From: Phycisphaerae bacterium
Lineage (GTDB): Bacteria > Planctomycetota > Phycisphaerae > Phycisphaerales > SM1A02
Assembly (NCBI GenBank): GCA_016795065.1
Contig: JAEUIU010000038.1
Span: 62,001-126,000, forward strand
DNA: 64,000 nt
Direction of reading: 5' to 3'
Part shown: positions 61,006-64,000 of the stretch, piece by piece
How the letters are laid out: the number at the start of each line of letters is the position of its first letter
Numbering within the stretch: position 1 is the first letter of the stretch
Notes under the pieces: generated by a model
Seen by the model: only the letters and a program-made list of their open reading frames with translations
Databases searched by the model: none
What the model was told of the DNA's origin: nothing
Made by a program: the position numbers and the translations under genes

Positions 61006-64000
61006 GATCGGCCTCCCGTTCCCGAATCGGATTTGCCATCGGATTGGCCATCGGAGTTAGGCTTCGTTTGCCCCTCGGAATGGGTATCGCTTTGGGCCCG
61101 ACGCTTCGCCTTGAGAAGTCGCGACATGCCCTCGTCGCCTTCCTTCGCTGGCCCATCAGGCTGTCCGGCGTTGGGGGTCTTGGACCTTGGCGCTCGCTCG
61201 CCGATTTGGCCAGCGGCCTCGCCTGCGACATCGATGCTCTCGCCCGATTCGCTCTCGTCGAAACGCGTGCCTGCCGCGGCCTTCGCGGCCTCAGCTCGGG
61301 CCCGCCGTTCCTCGGGGGTGCCAGCGGGAGGTCCCGCTTGCCCACCCGAGCCTCCGGCAGCGCCCCCGCCAGCGCCCCCGCCAGCGACGCCGGCCGTTCC
61401 ACCCGCCTTCTGGCGAGCGGACTTCCAAGCGGCGACCGTGGCCTCGCCGACCTTCTCGGTCCGGCCGAAGATCCTCTCGCCGATCCGCTGCAGAACACCC
61501 CGCTCGACCGCGAGGCGGCGTACCGCCACATCGAAGATGAGGAGGGCCGCCGCGATGTAGGCCATCAGGTCCCACACCCGTTTCGCCGACGCAGGCATTG
61601 GGAGGTTGGTGCGATCGAAGACGTTCGCAGCCTCCGGATCGCCCATCGTCAGAACGCGCCCGCCGGTGAGTTCCGCAACCTTGCGAAGCAACGCCCCGTT
61701 GTCGCGCACAGTCTGGAACTCCTTCGGATAGGCGACGTTGACGACCGCTTGCACGCTGGCCATCTGCGTCTCGCCCTCTCGAGTCACCGGAACCGTCGCG
61801 TTCACGAGGTAGCTGCCACCCGACTCAACAGGAAACTCCGCTCGGTAACGGCCGGGGCCGATCTGCTGAAGGTCGAGCGGCTTCACATCAACATCGGGCG
61901 TGATGACAGTCGCCTCGCTCTTCAGGAAGTTGATGAACCCTCCGCTGTCTTCGCCAACGGCTTCCATCTCGACCACTGCGGTTTCACCCTCAAGCCGTAC
62001 GCGCATAGCCACATTGGAAGGCGATGCCGGTCGCATCAGCCATCGGACTGCCTGTTCCCAGAAAGCCCGGTACTCCGACCAGGCGACCCACGAGTTGCCC
62101 CAGCGAGTCGTCGCATCGGAGTTGAATGCGATGCTCCGTCCAACGCCGTAATTCCAGTAGGAGAAGAGCGGGTCTTGTCCTTCCTTCGCGCTCACCATGA
62201 TGGTCGATTGGGCGAGCCCCTGCTTCGGAACCGAAACGATGTACCCCTTGATCGGCGGAACAGCCGTGACGCCCTTGAGCGGCCCCGAGAGCGCCAAAGT
62301 CACAACTGGCCGGTAGTCGCCTTCACTGATGAGCGATCGCGTTACAACCGTCGCTTCCTTCGTGAAGATCTGCGGAAGCTGCTTGGGGTTCTTGACCTCC
62401 CAGAAGCGACCTCCCGTGAAGATCGCCGTGTCCTTCATGTTCTTGTAGTCGTTCGCCGTCCCATGACCGATTCCGCCTGAAAGCATCACGGTCGTGATGG
62501 TGATCTTCGCGTTCTTGCAGTTCAGCAGCGTCTGCTGGGACGGCGGCTGAGGATCGCCGTCGGAGATGATGATGATGTGCTTTTGACCGGCCGTGGTCTT
62601 GATGAGGCCCTGGTAGGCAAGCGAAACGCTGGACTCGAAGTCCTGCATGTCGCCGACCACCATCGACTTAGCTGCTGCAATGGCGGCGGTCTTGTCTCCC
62701 GCCTCGGTGAGGGGGTAGTGCCAGCCGTTTCCGCCCATTCCCGCAAACGTGATGATGCCGATGAGATCAAGCCGGCTCAGCGCCTGAATGGCTGCGATGG
62801 CAACCTGTTGCGCCCAGAAGTTTGCGGTCGGCCACTCGCAGGCGTGCACGATCAGGGCCAGCGCCCCTCGGACCATCTGACGCGACGCTGGGGGATCAAG
62901 CTTGATCGGCAGCACCTTCGCCGTCTCCGTGTCGATCCACCCTCCCGCACCGAAGCTGTTCGGGCCTCCGAGCATCATGAACCCGATGCCCATGTCATGA
63001 ACCGCCGCGTGCAGTGCCCGATCGGTCTCGAGATTCACCTCCCATCGCGCAACATTCGCGAAGATGATCGCGTCGTAGCCCGCAAAGGTGCTTGCCGGAT
63101 CATTTAGGGCCGATGGGGCAACGATCTCGACGACCAGGCCGCCGTCGCGCAGCGCCTTGGCGAGCGTGTCCGACTCTCCACCCGGATCAATGATGAGGAT
63201 CTTGCCGCCACCCGTGACGTAACTGACGGCTGTGGCCCGGTTGTTCTCCGAGATCGCATCGACGTTCTCCCCGATCGGCTCGATCGAGGCCTCGAACCTT
63301 TGCACGGCCAACTCATCAAACGAGATCGGCACGTTGACGAGGTTCGGGCCGGCCTTCAGGTCGACCTCAAGGCCGTCGCCGGGAGAGTCCGGATCGAGAT
63401 CGATCGGCTTGCCGTTCTCCGAGAGCATGATTCGAGCACGAACGGCAGCTTGCGTCCGGACGAACATGCGAACGTCCTGCGTCGAACCCAGCCGAACCCG
63501 GGTCGGCGCCTGCACCTGCTCGAACACCACTTCGTTGGTGTGTTCGTACTCAAGCGGGAGAACGTGCACCGGGATGCCGTTGGCCGCCGCCGCCTCAGCC
63601 TCCTTCAGGAGGTTCCCGCGATTCTCGTTTCCATCCGAGACCAACAGGATCACATTGGCGGTGTCCTTCGGCGCAATCGAAAGCCCGAGTCGAAGGGCGG
63701 AGGCGAGGTCCGTCGCCGCCGCGTCTCCGTGATAGGCAAGCGCCTCAGGCACGATCGCGTTCGTCTCGGGTCGCGAGAGGATCTCGGCATCGGCCGCCAC
63801 AACGATGGTGCCGACCCGATCGTCTGGCTTCTTCGTCTCACCAACCTTGTTCAGCCACTTCTCGCTCTGATCCCGCAGCCGCTGCGGGATGGACGCGCTT
63901 CGGTCCGCGATGACCGTGACCGAGAGGCCCTTCCCCCGTTTCACGAAGGTGGGATGACTCACGGCGATTGCGAGCAGCGCGATGACGAAGGAACGCAAGC
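61002..64000 (-). CDS. VWA/glutamine-amidotransferase-like membrane protein (5' end outside window)
   Basis: The frame is open to the window edge; the first in-frame codon of the start class at the edge is TTG, so the real start probably lies further upstream. The 998 visible residues begin with a membrane segment (FVIALLAIAV) and a VWA domain with MIDAS DRSAS near residue 32. A class-I glutamine-amidotransferase-like domain follows (YDAIIFANVA, then FMMLGGPNSFGAGGW), and a second VWA-like domain in which the MIDAS DxSxS is replaced by HACEW although the later DGDP loop is kept. A Gly/Ala-rich linker and a charged tail finish it. It is the first visible gene of the MoxR operon. Probably envelope-associated. 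Confidence 0.85.
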   Translation of the reverse strand, partial: LRSFVIALLAIAVSHPTFVKRGKGLSVTVIADRSASIPQRLRDQSEKWLNKVGETKKPDDRVGTIVVAADAEILSRPETNAIVPEALAYHGDAAATDLASALRLGLSIAPKDTANVILLVSDGNENRGNLLKEAEAAAANGIPVHVLPLEYEHTNEVVFEQVQAPTRVRLGSTQDVRMFVRTQAAVRARIMLSENGKPIDLDPDSPGDGLEVDLKAGPNLVNVPISFDELAVQRFEASIEPIGENVDAISENNRATAVSYVTGGGKILIIDPGGESDTLAKALRDGGLVVEIVAPSALNDPASTFAGYDAIIFANVARWEVNLETDRALHAAVHDMGIGFMMLGGPNSFGAGGWIDTETAKVLPIKLDPPASRQMVRGALALIVHACEWPTANFWAQQVAIAAIQALSRLDLIGIITFAGMGGNGWHYPLTEAGDKTAAIAAAKSMVVGDMQDFESSVSLAYQGLIKTTAGQKHIIIISDGDPQPPSQQTLLNCKNAKITITTVMLSGGIGHGTANDYKNMKDTAIFTGGRFWEVKNPKQLPQIFTKEATVVTRSLISEGDYRPVVTLALSGPLKGVTAVPPIKGYIVSVPKQGLAQSTIMVSAKEGQDPLFSYWNYGVGRSIAFNSDATTRWGNSWVAWSEYRAFWEQAVRWLMRPASPSNVAMRVRLEGETAVVEMEAVGEDSGGFINFLKSEATVITPDVDVKPLDLQQIGPGRYRAEFPVESGGSYLVNATVPVTREGETQMASVQAVVNVAYPKEFQTVRDNGALLRKVAELTGGRVLTMGDPEAANVFDRTNLPMPASAKRVWDLMAYIAAALLIFDVAVRRLAVERGVLQRIGERIFGRTEKVGEATVAAWKSARQKAGGTAGVAGGGAGGGAAGGSGGQAGPPAGTPEERRARAEAAKAAAGTRFDESESGESIDVAGEAAGQIGERAPRSKTPNAGQPDGPAKEGDEGMSRLLKAKRRAQSDTHSEGQTKPNSDGQSDGKSDSGTGGRS

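Noticed and set aside
1..64000. tRNA, rRNA, CRISPR array, transposase or phage genes
   Set aside because: No cloverleaf with CCA-type end, no rRNA-like stretch, no regular spacer array and no such protein motif were recognised by reading; a tRNAscan, Infernal and CRISPR search would settle it.

Overview
The window looks like a chromosomal segment from a member of the Planctomycetota, most likely class Phycisphaerae. GC is high, roughly two thirds by eye. Several secreted proteins carry dockerin-like repeats with the motif LLGSWG or LLGAWG. An ECF sigma factor is coupled to a Ser/Thr kinase with a propeller sensor region, and there is a MoxR/DUF58/VWA operon. Signal-transduction genes are dense. 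I see no rRNA, tRNA, CRISPR array, transposase or phage gene. This is a lineage inference from gene content and was not checked by search.

Layout. 0-3.7 kb: secreted proteins, including a dockerin-tailed fragment and a cysteine-rich repeat protein. 3.9-11.7 kb: a redox cluster. Three minus-strand genes joined by 4-nt overlaps encode a membrane cytochrome b/pentaheme c fusion, an FG-GAP/ASPIC-UnbV protein and NnrS. A NapH/NosR-like iron-sulfur membrane protein is divergent from them, and a dyad operator candidate lies between. A 229-bp inverted-repeat element forms the 3' end of the FG-GAP gene. 11.8-13.1 kb: enolase. 13.1-19.6 kb: a tight plus-strand set made of a PflX-like radical SAM protein, a 79-aa protein, a Ycf46-type AAA ATPase, a DUF1257/Ycf35-like protein, a DUF2997 protein, a zinc-ribbon membrane protein with a catalytically dead signal-peptidase domain, a TPR protein and a PilT ATPase. 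This is the best candidate for an undescribed system. 19.7-27.1 kb: a response regulator, three histidine kinases and a TMTC-like membrane TPR protein, with an 11-bp tandem repeat upstream of the last.

27.2-31.0 kb: ECF sigma factor and WD40-type Ser/Thr kinase. 31.1-35.4 kb: ResB and CcsA, the system II cytochrome c maturation pair, which could serve the heme c protein at 7-9 kb. 35.9-41.7 kb: exported cyclophilin, ALDH7-type aldehyde dehydrogenase, Tat-exported SDR epimerase and a secreted propeller protein. 41.8-45.8 kb: TPR protein, RecX, lipoprotein, rhodanese, CdsA and a coiled-coil zinc-ribbon protein. 45.8-51.0 kb: two large secreted dockerin-tailed proteins. 51.0-56.1 kb: minimal zincin, PyrD, a TPR-YggX fusion and a membrane hybrid kinase. 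56.6-64.0 kb: VWA/GATase-like protein (cut by the window end), MoxR ATPase, DUF58 and BatA-like VWA protein, all joined by 4-nt overlaps.

Twelve neighbouring gene pairs overlap by exactly four bases (ATGA or GTGA), so translational coupling is the rule here. Those overlaps and visible Shine-Dalgarno sequences were used to choose starts; several chosen starts are GTG. Residue numbers count from the start given for each gene.
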